This document shows, piece after piece, positions 10,373 through 22,710 of a stretch of 64,000 nucleotides of DNA. The notes under the pieces are model-generated. The model made no database searches. It saw nothing but the letters and a program-made list of their open reading frames with translations, and had not been told where the DNA came from. Numbering within the stretch: position 1 is the first letter of the stretch; every line of letters starts with the position of its first letter. This stretch comes from Setophaga petechia (Eukaryota > Chordata > Aves > Passeriformes > Parulidae), in the NCBI GenBank assembly GCA_024362935.1, contig JANCRA010000003.1, positions 52,923,844-52,987,843 on the forward strand, read 5' to 3'. A program made the translations under genes and the position numbers.

Positions 10373-13300
10373 CTTGAAAACTCTGCTGGTGTTATGAAAT
10401 TCCTGCACATCTCTTTACGAGCAAACACGAGCAAAGGGGACGGCAGAGAACCAGGAAAAGGGAAAATATTTGCAGGTTATGCAAACTCTAATAGCAAAGA
10501 AGAGTGGATGCACCCTTCAAGAGTTGTCCACACCTCTCTTTGAAGGCGTGCCCATCCCTGCAGAGAGGTGTGTGAGTCCCAGGGCAGAATATCTAGCTGT
10601 GTGCAGGCAAACACAGCTTGGCAAGGCATTTTCCTGCCCTGAGAACTGGAAGCCAGCCCCACATCCCTCTGCAGATTAGCACATCTTTGGATCAGGATGC
10701 TCAAGGAGTGTTTTCTCTGGATCCTCCTGAGCCTTTCACCAGTGAACTGAAAAATATGACTGTGCTGAGTGATCTGGGATTTAGCTGAGCTCCTCATTAT
10801 AGGTTTCTGATTCCCTCATTAGTGAGCTTTCCATTTCAAGCTGGAACAGATCAGGTACAATCAACAAACCCTCCCCAAAAAAAAAACCCTGCTACAATTT
10901 TAACATGACTTTCCTCAGCTTCAGGCCAACCTAACAGCACATCTGGATGGCACAACATGTTGCTCTTGAGAACCTGAGCAAAGCTCTTGAGCTTTTGTTG
11001 CAGCTGGGGCTGGGTGTTATTCAGGGCTGGTGACCAACTGGTGGTGCTAATGCTTCGTTGGATGGGAGGTGAAGAAGGGTTCATCACCTCTCACTAAATG
11101 TGTACACTCATTACACAAACCCTCTGCAAATCACAGAGCTGCTCTCGCCAGCCTTGCAATTAAAGGATCCAGCTTCATTCCCAAGAGATGGTTGTAGAAA
11201 ATTCCAAAATTTGTATTCCCGAATTTCACGTGGCAGCACTTGGATCATGATCTCTCCAAGGAGCAGTCTCTTGCTTGGGTCACCCAACATTCCTTAGTCC
11301 CTATGAAAGACTTTTGTGTGGGTTTTGTGTCTGTAAAATGCTTATTGCCTGGGAGGGTGATTGAAAACACACTTGTTTGCACAGAACTGTGGGACAGCAA
11401 AGCATCAGGTCAGACAGGGCTGTGTTTGAGGGGGAGCTGGGCACAGTCAGAGCCAGCAAGCCTGGCTGATAGAGCACAGCCCCAGCCCTGGTGGGTGTAG
11501 GAGGCTCTGGAGCTGAGTGTCACTCCGTGTTGCAGGCAACACCGCCGTTGACTGCCACAGAAACAGACTCCAAGAGCTGCAGGAGTGTGAAAATAAAAAC
11601 AGGATCCTGTTACTTTCATTTATTCAAGGAAGTGATACTCGTTCTGAAAAAAGGCAAGACCATTACTCATACCTGCTAGAGGCTGTTGAGGCTCTTAGAG
11701 TTTTGTGTTTGGTGGCATTTTACAGCTCTGTCCCCTGGGTGCTGTGCTGAGAGTCACCTGCTGCAAGCAGGTCAGTGACAAGCTGGATGAAGGATTGTCC
11801 TGAAAGGAGAGGGGAGGAACTGAGTCATTTTCTTTTGCAGCAGGCAGACTGTGAGAGGAAAACCCCTTTTCACACCAGCTCTGACCTGTGAGGACATTTT
11901 CCTGGAGAGACTGAGCTCCTCAGAGTGCAGTGAGAGTGGAAGGGGGGAACTGCAGCGTGATGTCGTGATAGATGACTCCTGGGGAGTGCACCAGGTGATT
12001 ACAGCCCTGTCTTCCCACTGTGCCCACCCTCTCCCTGAAATCACCCTCCTCTGAGAGCTCCTGGATCTTGGCAGGAGTGAGGTACCCCTGGCACTGGCAG
12101 GAGGGACAGGCAAAGGGATGTCTGCCCTGCAGACTCCCATCCACATAAATGTAAATATGTATATTTGTATATTTACATATTTAGTCTACTTGTACATATT
12201 TATATATTTCGTCTATTTATACATATTTACATATTTAGTATTTTCATTTTTACATATTTAGTATTTGCTGTGGTGTCTAGAGGATACTCACACCTGGCAT
12301 TTCCAGTGAACTAGCTAGAGATCACTGTGACTGGTAAGGAGCTGGCCTTTTTTCACATTTTCTCCAGGCTTAGTACTATGAAACAACCTATTGTGAAACA
12401 AACCTATACTTTGGCCATCAATGCCAAATATCTCCCTGATGAGCACTGCCTTATCTTTTGGTGGTGGTTGAATTGATGACCTTTTTTTGGAGTTCAGGCG
12501 AGTGCCAGGGCACTCTGTGAAGCCTTATCTCATAAAATAGACACAGAAACTTCCTCTGCTTTTGAGTGGAATGTCACCAGGTTCCTCTGAGGCCACCCTC
12601 AGGCAGGTCTCCTCCTCCCCAGAGGAAGAGGCAGCCCAGGGGATGCTGCCCCATCTGCAAAGGCAGCCAAGGCAAAAGAGGGCCCTGAACTTCACCTGCT
12701 GATGCTCTCTGAGTATCAAATTAAGCTGGCAATGGCAATTGTGAGCTTCTCAAAGGGGCCTGGTAACATCCAGTAGTCATCAGTCACAGTTTCCTCCTTT
12801 TTTTCCCTCCTCCTTTTTTTTCCCTCCTCCATTCAAAAAAATCAATTTTTTTCTACTCCAAATCCTTTCCTAGTGGTTTTCTAAATTTTTTTCTTATGGA
12901 CAGTTCCCCTTCTTCTCTCCTCTCCCTGTGCATCCTTCTTTCTGAAGGAGCAGCCCTGACAGAACCTCTCCATTTGGGACAAGGTTTTCTTCTTTTCTGG
13001 CTCATCCTGCTTGTTTCCCATACCCAGGCATATTAACATTCCAGCTCTGATTGTCATTTATCTTTTGTTGGAGAACATTTCCTTTCTGTCTCATTCAGAA
13101 AAAAAAAAAAGAAAAAAAAAGTTAAACCAGTGCCAGATTTTTAAAAAATGAAGCCTTTTTCTTCTATTTTTGTTGCAGGCACTTAAATCTCAGCTGCTTT
13201 GGGTTGCAGAATGTGCAACCCCAACCCAAGAGGCAGAAGCGTGTTGGGTGCTCAGGTCAGATACTTGCATGCTCAAGTGTCCAGTGCCATGCACGCCTAG

Positions 13301-14029
13301 TGATGTGCATTCCTGAATGCATTCATGCAGGATGCCATCACATCAGAGCAGGGCTGTGGCTCAGGAATGCTGTGATGGGAATGCTGGGGACACAGGGCAC
13401 AGAGGACAGGCTGTGCTGGTGAGTGTGGCTGCGTTTCTGCATGCAGCCCTCATCTTCTGACATTTGAAAATGTGTTCCTTAATCCCAGCGGTGCGGGGTT
13501 TGCTGTCAGGAAACATTGTCTGGGATGAGCTGTTGGGATTCAGATTATCAACCAAACATTAATTATTCTTCCAACTAAACCCTCAACAGCTAGGCCAGAT
13601 AATACAAATGTAGAAAAAGAAATGGGGACGAATCATGTTTGGTACTTGAAACCTAGAATGCACTGTGCTGTAAGAACAAAGCCAAATACTGCATTCATGT
13701 GAGTGTTGAGACACAGCAGAGCCAGACCCTCAGCTGGGGCTGGAAAGTGCAGTGTTGATGCATCAAAAGATGCTCTCCCCACTGTAAGATCTCGAGCAGT
13801 TCTGTTTATCCCAAGCATTTCCAGATAAAGACAAGATCTGTCAGGTGGCACTGAGGAAAGCTGAAGCCCAGGGAAGAAATAAGATCTGTTAATCTCTTGT
13901 GATAGCAAACTTGGTTATGTTTTTTTTAATCATGCTTATGCAAGAAGCTGCTCAGACAGACAGAAGTAGTGTAGGACCTTGGAGAAGCTGCAGCAGGTGC
14001 CTCCCTATTGGTTTGAAGGCACTTGAGAC
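10373..14029. other. Intergenic DNA with short simple repeats
   Basis: No supported gene. A degenerate tandem array of TATTTACATATTTAGT-like units lies at 12150-12265. T- and C-rich runs occur at 12790-12850, and poly-A at 13099-13110 and 13112-13120. Coding-looking frames are all under 130 codons and overlap antiparallel partners (for example 11772-12146 against 11851-12054). Confidence 0.5.
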
Positions 14030-14398
14030 AATAGCTTGTGTTCAGACTCAGATGTTTATTATTTCTTATCAGTAAAACAGTCTCACTGCTGTGAGTTCGG
14101 CATCTTTCCATTAGAAGGCACAAAATGGCCAGCAATCTCTTGTTACAAGGTTTTTTAGGACTAAACTATCCAATTAAGAAAGGACACCTAGATTATTTTC
14201 CCTTTTAACCCAATAACTGACCCCAAAGATCTGCAATGGGGACTTTTCTGCCCAATTACAAAACGCCACCCAAACCCATGAAGAAGAAGCATGAAGGAGA
14301 AACCCAGGGCAACACCCTGTGCCCTCCATCTTGCTTCCATCCACAGCATACTAAAAATCCCAAACCCTAAATTTCTCACCAAGTGACAAACTTACACT
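14030..14398 (-). mobile_element. LTR related to family 3, diverged copy
   Basis: The minus-strand start TGTCACTTGGTGAGAAATTT matches the start of family 3 with few changes. The U3-like CCATCTTG...GAAGAAGAAGCATG part and the minus-strand polyadenylation region (TTTATTATTTCTTATC at 14054-14069) occupy the same order. The middle is diverged, so it is probably an older or sister subfamily. Confidence 0.6.
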
Positions 14399-16159
14399 AC
14401 TGTCTATAATCTATTTCACACTGTTGTGGATTCTAGCCTGCCAAAGAGTCTGGGAAACTTTCTCCATGAATGAGGGTCAAAGTCAGAGCTGCCCTGGGGG
14501 TCAGGGCACCCCAGAGCAGACAGAGAAATATTCCTGGTGCCCTGGGTTTCCACACCTCCCCTTCCACCAGGCAAAGCACCAGAGGTTTTGGGAAGAACAA
14601 CCTGTGTGTTGTGCTGACCAGGCCTCCAGATCATTTACCCTGTGCCACCTCAGCTACAGCTCTATATTTATAGTCCTCTGTTCCACATGGGGTTAAAATT
14701 GTTAATATCATCATGGTGTTGTCCTTGTGTTCAGCTGGGCTGGAGGTGAAGTATTTACATTTCAGCATACACAACAAAATGCTTTTAAACCCGAATAAGG
14801 GGTTTAAAACCTTAGAATAGAGCCATAAAGAGCTAATGAGAAGAATAAAAAAATCGGTTAGATAAAAATGATGTAAGGTAGGGTCTTAATTTTTTATTAT
14901 TAAATTCACAGCACATTAAATATTAAGTGTTCATAAACTTTGTTTTGTGCAATGATAAATTAATAATATCTACATAGACATGTTCTTTTACAACAGGGAA
15001 GCCAAGAAACATAGTGCCAGAGGACCTTGTGTTGACAACCAAAGCTATTAGAATAGACTCCTTAATCTTCAATCATAAAAAGTAGATAATGTTATTTCTT
15101 ATTACTATTAAATGCAAAGTGCCTTACTAGGAAACATATATGCCATTACTAAAAATAACTACCAGGGAATGTTTTGAGCAAGGAAGAAAAAGATGTTAGC
15201 AAATTATACCTTGAGATAAATTCAGTGAAATGTTCCCTGCTAATCTCTGCCATATAAAAATTGGTTTTCAACTTATTCTCCTCTTAGCTCATAACAGGTT
15301 GCATAAGGTTTGTGTCTGAGCACCAAAACAGTCAAGGTTTTACCTGGCAGGTTGTACTTTAGGTAATATCCCCAAATGTCCCCAGCCTGCAGGCTGATGG
15401 AATACTTTGTGCACTGCTGAAAAACCTCTGCTGACCTCCTCTTGGGGTGAGTCTGGTGGATTTGTGCCTTCCACCTCACCTGCAAGCCGTGAACAACGCT
15501 TCCTTGATTAAAGCCAGGGGACTTCTGCAACTTCTGTCAGGGATTTAGCAACATTATTCATTCAGGTGTTTCCTGTGGCTTATAAATACATGAGGAGGAG
15601 GTGTCACCCAGGCCAGTCCCCCCAAAGCCAAACTCCTTGACTGCAGACCAGGCTGTGCAGAAGAATTTCCAAATGAAGTGTGGCCTAAATGAAGGAGTTA
15701 GGGGTTTGTAACATATTTACACGTGGCCTAGGCAGCAAACCCCTCCAGTGGTTTCTGCTGGAGCTCCCAGGCATGGAAGTAGATGGGCTTTGAAGGCCCT
15801 TCAGCAGCACAGCTGGTGAAGAGCAGTTCCAAGCACCTAAAACCAGTAAGGGTAGGACAAAATGTTGGTTTGCACGGCCACACACAAATTTTTGAGTCCT
15901 GACACTTCAAATATTATTTTTTTCCCCAAAATTAGAAGTGAAAAGAGACTCATCTGACGTCACCATCAATGATTATCATTACCATCAATGGTAATGATGT
16001 TACCATCAACATTATTGAATGGATAAAGCTAAACCAGTCACCTTTGGACATATATTTGCCTTCCAATCCCTCTTCCTCTGGTTCCCCTGCACGTTCCATG
16101 CTCAGGGCTGCTGCCACCCTATGGCTCCTGGCCAGCTCCTGACCTCTCAGGGCTTTAGC
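14399..16159. other. Intergenic DNA, AT-rich, partly enhancer-like
   Basis: No gene. 14750-15250 is AT-rich unique sequence (TTAATTTTTTATTATTAAAT, AATAATATC) without simple-repeat periodicity. A perfect short palindrome sits at 15975-15998. Nothing else is notable. Confidence 0.45.
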
Positions 16160-16591
16160 TGGTCAGGGTGACCCCAAGATGTGTTAGAAAGTCTCTTTTC
16201 CCAGCCCAGTATTCAAAGAAGAAGTCAGAACTCTTCTATTCTAGTTGTCAAGGTTGTTTATTGTTTCTTATCTATAAAATTCTTTCTCAGGCCTGCCGAG
16301 GTCTGTTCAGCAGGACAGTCAGAGGCACGCTGCCCATCCTTGGGGCTGTTTTGTCTTTTAATACTAAAAACTACGGCTACAATATTTACAATAACCTTTC
16401 CAATACCTATCACGTATGTTAGACACTGAGCTTCTACTCCAAACCAATCTAAAAGTGCCAACATCACAGCAGAAGATGGAGGCCAAGAAGAAGAAGAAGG
16501 AGAAAGGCTGGACATGCCCACATCCCTCCATCTTGCTCCCTGAACCCCCACTCTAAAAACAAAAAAAAATCTATTTTTTCACCCTGTGACA
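16160..16591 (-). mobile_element. LTR of an avian ERV (family 3, copy 2)
   Basis: Collinear with the LTR at 7755-8182: the minus-strand start is TGTCACAGGGTG, AATAAA lies on the minus strand at 16257-16262, and the GAAGAAGAAGAAGG run is shared. The TATA box is degraded to TATTAAAA. The two copies are 8.4 kb apart in the same orientation and differ by many substitutions, so they are independent insertions or an old proviral pair. Confidence 0.75.
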
Positions 16592-16765
16592 AACTAACTA
16601 TTATTCTACTTAAACTCTTTTGACTATTAATTCTTCATATAAAGGTTGGTAGTTGTTTTTCCATGAGTCAAGATCAAAGGCACACAGGTCTTGGGCTCTG
16701 AGCCCCCTGGGCAGGGGCTGGAGCCCTCCAGGGCAGCCAGAGGGATTTCTGGGTTCCCACACTGC
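16592..16765 (-). mobile_element. Internal ERV remnant beside family 3 copy 2
   Basis: Matches 8183-8405 in order: AATTCTTCATATAAAGG, GTTGGTAGTTGTTTTTCCA, GAGCCCCCTGGGCAGGGGCT, GCAGCCAGAGGG. No retroviral protein frame is visible. Confidence 0.6.
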
Positions 16766-17088
16766 CCCAGTTTGTTTTTCTCATGATCCCAAACAAGCCA
16801 GGCTTGGGGAAGGACGAGCTGGGGCAACACGTGGCAGCCCTTGTCTGTTCCTAAGGGATCTCTCCGGGCAGCTGATGGGAACCAGGACATGCCAGGGAGC
16901 GCATCCCGCCCGGAGCAGCAGCTGGGGCATGGGAAGCCCCTGCCAGCCCCGCTCTGGGCCAGCTCCCTGGGCAGCCGGGCTGGTGGAGGCAGGCAGGAGA
17001 GGATGAGCTGTGCCCCGGGGTGCAGCAGCAGCTGCTGATCGCTGCCAGGCTTCCCCAGCCCCTGTGGCAGAGCCCCTTGCTGTGGCCA

Positions 17089-17470
17089 TGATGTTTTATG
17101 AAAAATCCTTTTGCTAGGATTTATTCTCTTGAAGCCTCAGAGGAAAGGAAAAACAATAATTATCTGCTGCTGTGGAATGCAACAGGTGCATCCTGGATTG
17201 GTCCATGTTGGTTGTTTTTAATTAATGGCCAATCACAGTCAGCTGGCTCGGATTATCTGAGAGTCACAAGCTTTTGTTATTCTTTCCATTCTTTTTCTAT
17301 TCCTTTCAAGCCTTCTGATGAAATCCTTTCTTTTATTCTTTTAGTATGGTTTTAATATATCATTTTCTTTTAATATAATATATATCATAAAATAATGAAT
17401 CAACCTTCTGAAACATGGAGTCAAGATTCTTGTCTCTTCCCTTGTCCTGGGACCCCTGTGAACAGCACCA
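17089..17470 (+). mobile_element. Solo LTR, family 2 copy C
   Basis: Starts TGATGTTTTATGAAAAATCC, contains CTGCTGTGGAATGCAACAGG and ATTAATGGCCAATCACAGTC, and ends ACCCCTGTGAACAGCACCA. This is the best-preserved and least expanded member in the window. A CCAAT box and an AT-rich TATA-like region lie in the order expected of U3. Confidence 0.75.
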
Positions 17471-18239
17471 CGCCTTGCCATCCCTCGCAGCTGTGGGTTC
17501 TTTTTGTTGTTTTTGAAGGGTTTTTTTTTGGTTTGTTTGTTTCTTTGCTTGGTTTTTTTGCCTTGTTTAAGAAGAGGGAGAAGACGTCCCTGAGGCAAAG
17601 ACACCAGTGTTCTGAACTTTCAGGTGGAAACCACTGCCATGTCAAAATTGCAAGCAGGGCTGCAGGAGTTGTGCAGGCACAGCCCAGTCAATGGGCAGCC
17701 TGATGCCAGCTGCCCAGCAACCTCCAAAATTTGGAAGCACAGCTCCAAAATTAGATGAGCCCGACCGTGCAGATCCCCCAGCTGCTGGACACTGGCCACA
17801 GAAAAGCAGTGCTGTCAGAAAGCACCTTCATAAAATGCTGTCATTTTTTAGGACACCTAGAGAAAGCCCACAAAAAGGTCTCAAACTGATAGACATCAAC
17901 AAGAGGCAGGGCTTATCCAAACACCTAATGGGGTTTAAATGGGATAAACCCAGGCTGACAGTGGCAGATCCCATGGGTCAAACACCTGGACAGAAATACC
18001 TGCACCACACGTCCCCGGTGTTATTGGCTCAGCACCGACCACAAGAGGCTGTGATGCAGTTCAGCAGGATTAGTGGAAAGCTCCACCTGCGAGAATTTAC
18101 GGTAAGCTCCTCAGCATTTACTGCCAGGGTAGTTTAAATAGTTTTCTGCTTAAGGAATTGCCTCCGAAAATCCCTTTGTTAAGCACTTAAGTACAGGTCG
18201 GCTCTTGGGCACAGCCTCAAGCCGGTGGCACATCCCCAA
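17471..18239. other. Intergenic DNA, no gene seen
   Basis: A 148-codon frame at 17691-18137 has no recognisable domain, no Kozak context of note and no splice-site flanks. I do not call it a gene. Confidence 0.45.
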
Positions 18240-18638
18240 GGGCGCTGGAAGCTCGGGATCAGTCCAGGCTGGAACCACGGGATCAGTCCCAGCTGGAGCC
18301 TCGGGGTCACTCCAAGCTGGAAGCTCGGAATCACTCCAGGCTGGAACCTCGGGATCAGTCCCAGCTGAAACTTTTGGGTCACTCCAGGCTGGAGCCTCGG
18401 GATCAGTCCCAGCTGAAACCTTTGGGTCACTCCAGGCTGGAATCTCAGGATCAGTCCAGGCTGGAAGCTCTGGATCAGCCTAAGCTGGAGCCTCAGGCTC
18501 AATCCAGGTTGGAGCCTCGGGGTCACTCCCAGCTGGAGCCTCAGGGTCACTCCCGGCTGGAGCCTTGGGATCAGTCCAGGCTGGAACCTCAGGGTCACTC
18601 CCGGCTGGAGCCTTGGGATCAGTCCAGGCCGGAGCCCC
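18240..18638. repeat. 24-bp minisatellite, about 16 copies
   Basis: The unit is about 24 bp, of the form TCCAGGCTGGAACCTCGGGA plus TCAG. Its second half alternates between GGGATCAG and GGGTCAC variants. A 24-bp unit equals eight codons, so several frames on both strands stay open and give repetitive peptides. Codon-scale drift, absence of splice sites and equal openness in opposite frames argue against a protein. Confidence 0.9.
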
Positions 18639-20327
18639 TGTGCCGCTCCTGCAGCATCGCACCCCAGCGCCACAGAGGGGCTGCTGCTCCTCTGTGCTGC
18701 CTCCCTGAAGAGCTGCTGCTCACTTATACCTTCCCTCTGTGGCTTTTTTAAAAATCCCTTTTCATTTTTTTTTCAGCTGCTTCAGTTTTCTGTGATGCAC
18801 TTCTATGGCATGGCGTTGTCATTATAATATATTTATTTTTACAGCAATCCTACTCTTAGCTGGAGCTTTCCAAAGGAACCCAGCTATAGGTGACAAGCTC
18901 TTCTGTTTGTATACTTGGGAGTCATTTGGTCAAGTAAAGCTACTGTGTGTAAACGTCACATTCGCTGCATAACAATTGGAGTGAAGTTTTTATGCGCAGG
19001 GCTTTTTATTTTCCAATCAGCAGCCCTGAGCTGGGACTTTTGGGGTAAACTGGTAGCTCAGGGCAGCTTTGAAGCATCACAAGTGGAGGGTTTTGTCTCC
19101 AGAAGATTTACTAGCAGTGATCTTTTCTTCAACCGTTTTATTAGCCTCCTTTTACATATGTATAGCAGTGAGGGGGGAAACCTGTTGTTGGTGAAGTACA
19201 GAGCCTATTTCCCCTGTGGTATTCACAGAAAAAAAAAAAAAAATTGTGTGAAAAATTGTTGCCCAGGGTCTCCCCAAATCTTGAAACTTAGCTTAGCACC
19301 ATGAGGTTTTCAAAACCTTCCAGCCTTCTCCACCCCCAACCCCCTCCTTTAAAGGTTGAAGCTGGGCTAACAAATTCAGCAGTGAGAATGGATGCCCTGC
19401 CCTTGGCTTCCTGGAGCTGCCAGAATAAATCTGGACCCCTGGCCGAAAGGCTGAAAAGTTTTCGCCCACTTAACATGGGTTTTATAATTTTAACTTGCAA
19501 GTTCTTGTTGAATTGAGCCCTGTTGCGTGGACAAATTGGACAAGAAAAGTTTAAATGTTACCACTTTGGCTTCTCCTCAAGTGGTGCTGAGCACAGATGT
19601 TTGAGGGGGCCATCATGTCCCTATAAGAATGGGGGCTTTGTGTGCATAACCTTACAAAGGGCAGAATAGCCCTGCTTTGCTGCCAGCCACGGGATCATCC
19701 TATCTTTATGTGTTGATTTATTAGGCCAGGGATGAATGAAACCGTAATTAATATTACTGAAGCATTAGAGTCTATTTAATTTAAATGCCACTGAATATTT
19801 CACTTTCAGTTGGGAGTGACAATGTGTTCGGGGCTGTTGGTGAAAGCCTCAGCCATCTGTTACCCCTGCTAAGAAGGGAAGACAAGAGAGACACAGGGCA
19901 ACAGAGAGCACTGAGCTTTGTGGCTTTTCCAAGCCTCCAGGATCATCACTCAACTCAAGGGCAGCCAAGAAACATTCCTGCACACCGGACCCTCAGTGCA
20001 TAGGGGAAAGGCCTGAAAGGGTCTGGGGACAGCACAGCTCCCTGAAGGATGGAGAGAGGGGGACACAGAGAGACAAAGGTAGAGATTTACAGTAAGTACA
20101 TTTGTGAATGCACAGCTGAAATGCCTCTGAGCACCTGCACCAAAGCGCCGTGGCACTGGAGAGAGGGAACTGGTCAACCTACAGATGGTGTAAAAATATT
20201 TTTAAAGGGGGAAAGGGAGGCAGGATAAGAGTCAAAGCAAGGTCTGAGGGTTGGTTTTAATTAGCCTGAGCAGTGAGGTTCCAGTCCAGCTCTATCATAG
20301 CAAACACCCAGGTTTGACTCGGTGGGT
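18639..20327. other. Intergenic DNA, enhancer-like in parts
   Basis: No gene. AT-rich unique blocks with homeodomain cores (TAATTAATATTACTG near 19745; ATTTAATTTAAATG at 19775-19788) could be conserved elements. There is poly-A at 19231-19244. Confidence 0.4.
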
Positions 20328-20400
20328 ATCACAATTTTGGGAGCATGAGAGGTTCCCCATGAAAATCACAATTTTGGGGGCATGAGATGCTCCCCATGAG
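20328..20400. repeat. Tandem duplication of about 37 bp
   Basis: ATCACAATTTTGGGAGCATG and its following sequence repeat once with three or four changes, ending CCCCATGA in both. A 26-base A run follows at about 20433-20458. Confidence 0.85.
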
Positions 20401-20639
20401 CTGCTGCTGCGAAGTGGTCTCCGAGCCCGAATTAAAAAAAAAAAAAAAAAAAAAAAAAGGCATGGAGAGGGAAACAAAAAGGGCAGCAGGCTTAGTGCCG
20501 GGGAAATGCTGCGGGGCGTGAAGTGAGCAGGGGGTGAAGCATCACCTTTGCTCCTGCAGTACCAGGGGCTGGGAACCGGGCTGGGAGGAGCGTGCCGGGG
20601 AAGGACGCGGGTGGGACGCGCCGTAGTAGTCCGTGGGAT

Positions 20640-20960
20640 GGTAATTAGCACAGTGGGTTTTCTTATAATTGGGATCATTTGTTCTCCCAGTTTTTTCTCC
20701 TGCGAACTGATTTCATGCCAGAGGGAAGCTGTGTGACTCACACCTTGCCATGCCAATTAGCTGATAAACATCAAATGTAAACAAAGATGGCCTAATTAAG
20801 ACTAGTCGCCCAACCTCTACATGCATCTTGTCAAAATCCCACCAGCCTTTCACATCCAGACTTAATTTCTTGTTTGCCGGGGCTAAATTAGCGGCTTTGC
20901 ACAAGAGCCTCTTATCTTTGGGACAATCTCAGAGCAGGTAATAAGGAAAACTGGGAGCTG
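20640..20960. promoter_or_regulatory. Candidate conserved enhancer
   Basis: About 300 bp of unique AT-balanced sequence dense in developmental transcription-factor cores: GGTAATTAGCAC, CCAATTAGCTGATAAACATC, GTAAACAAAG (forkhead-like), CCTAATTAAGACTAG and GCTAAATTAGCGG. There is no ORF or repeat. This texture is typical of vertebrate conserved non-coding elements around PAX6, about 28 kb upstream of P0. Conservation was not measured. Confidence 0.4.
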
Positions 20961-22258
20961 GCCGCAGGAGCTGTGTCACCCACTCCACGCCAGCAGGAGC
21001 CTCATGCCAAGGCTGAGGGCAGGGATTTGTGTGCCACGGGGCGATGCTGGAGGCTGACCCGGCAGTCGCATCCCGAGGCTTTCACTCCATTTGTCTCCCT
21101 GAGCGCTGCTATCCGTACGTGAAATCTGCGATGTGTGTGTGTCCCCTGCTGCTCTCACCTGCTGTGAAAATTCATCAGTCAGAGTCCCCGGCCTGCCAGG
21201 GGCCCGGCTCTCAGCCCGGGGAGTTATTTGCACTTTGGAGCGCATCCCCGCAGCAGCGTTTCACACCCACTTCGCAGCACCGCACAGGTGAGCTGCGGCA
21301 CAGGAACAAGCCCAGGGAGGGATTTCCACTCCAGGAGGCATCCTAATGAAACCCATAGGATGGTTTCGTGGCATTATAAAATTTTTTAAGGGCCAGAAGT
21401 ATCAGGAGATCATCTGGAGCGTCCCTCTGCATCAAGAGAAGATGCGCAGGGTCCCTGAGGCTGCCTCGGCCCATCCCGGCAGCCTGGCCTGGCTTTTCAT
21501 TGGCCTGGATGTCAGGGAGGACACGCCTCGGGCTTGAACCGAGTCCCTTTGGCACGCACTGAGCCCGTTTGCTGCACTCCTTCCTACCCGGGAGGAACAC
21601 AGACAGCGAGCCTTCCCCTTTGTCACTGCCATTAATGAACTCAAAGGTTGTTATAATCCCTTCCTGCTCAGCACCTTCTCCTCTTTAATCTCAGCAGCTC
21701 CAGGTGATTGATCTGCTCTGCAATAAATCCTGTTTTCCAAGCCTTTCATAGTTTTTAGCACTCAACTCTGGAGGCTCTTCAAGGCTCTCTTGTTCCTAAA
21801 GCAAAATATCCCAGTGGGAGAGTGGCACCCACCTGGCTGTGCTTCACCCCATCCCTGGCTTCACCACACTTGTCCCTTGCTCCTTCCAGCCCCAAAATTG
21901 TCATCCTGAACACCAACCCACCTCCTTGCATGCCACTGTTCCTCTTTGCTTTGAGTCATCTGAGACTGGCATTGGGTAATACCTGCTCCAGGACAGGAAT
22001 GACAATTTCGCAGTGGCTGCTTGCAAGGCTGGCCATCCCCCAGCTCAAACTGGCACTGAAGGCACTGCTGCTGTCCCGCTGTCCCTGGGAGCTGCAGGAT
22101 CTCTTCATCCAGCCCACATTGCCCAGCCTGGTTCAAGGAAGCTTCCTGAGAAGGGCTACCTTCCTGAAGTGAGAGAAAACTGAATGCAGGGCTTCTTTTC
22201 CCTCATCCATGGCTTCTCTCCATGCAGCAGGGCTTCCCTTGTCTCAAGCTGCATCAAG
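20961..22258. other. Intergenic DNA, no gene seen
   Basis: Somewhat CpG-richer at 20960-21300, without an associated exon. Frames under 120 codons overlap antiparallel. Confidence 0.45.
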
Positions 22259-22710
22259 GGGGAATAGAGGTTGGATATTGGGAAGTTTTTTACAGGAAGG
22301 GTGATCAAAGGAAATATAGGTTGGATGTTAGGAAGTTTTTTACAGAAAGGGTGATAAAGTTCTGGAATGTTCTGCCTGGGGAGGTGGTGTAGTCACCATT
22401 CCTGAGGGTGTTTAACAAAGTCTGGATGTGGCACTGGGTGCCAGGGTTTGGTCGAGGTGTTGGGGGTGGGTTGGACTCCATGATCTTGAAAGTCTCGTCC
22501 AACCTGATCATTCTGGGAATTCTTGGAATTCTGGGAATTCCCAAGGAGGTGGTGGAGTCACCATCCCTGGGGGTGTTTAACAAAGCCTGGATGTGGCACT
22601 GGGTGCCAGGGTTTGGTTGAGGTGTTGGGGATGGGTTGGACACCATGATCTTGAAGGTCTCCTCCAACCTGGAAGAGACCATTCTTCCATTCTGGTCATT
22701 CTGGGATGAT
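22259..22710 (+). mobile_element. CR1 LINE 3' end with nested duplications
   Basis: The wording of an avian CR1 3' region is clear: GGTTGGATATTGGGAAG, TTCTGCCTGGGGAGGTGGTG, GAGTCACCATCCCTGGGGGT, GATGTGGCACTGGGTGCC, GGGTTGGACTCCATGATCTT and CTCCTCCAACCT. These are CR1 landmarks in the sense orientation. The element is 5'-truncated, as most CR1 copies are. A 50-bp segment (22269) and a 165-bp segment (22381 and 22546) are each present twice. The terminal ATTCT-type octamer tail is reduced to ATTCTGGGAATTCTTGGAATT. Confidence 0.9.

Noticed and set aside
18179..18751. 164-codon repetitive frame and partners
   Set aside because: 24-bp minisatellite in codon multiples. Frames are open on both strands with repetitive low-complexity peptide.
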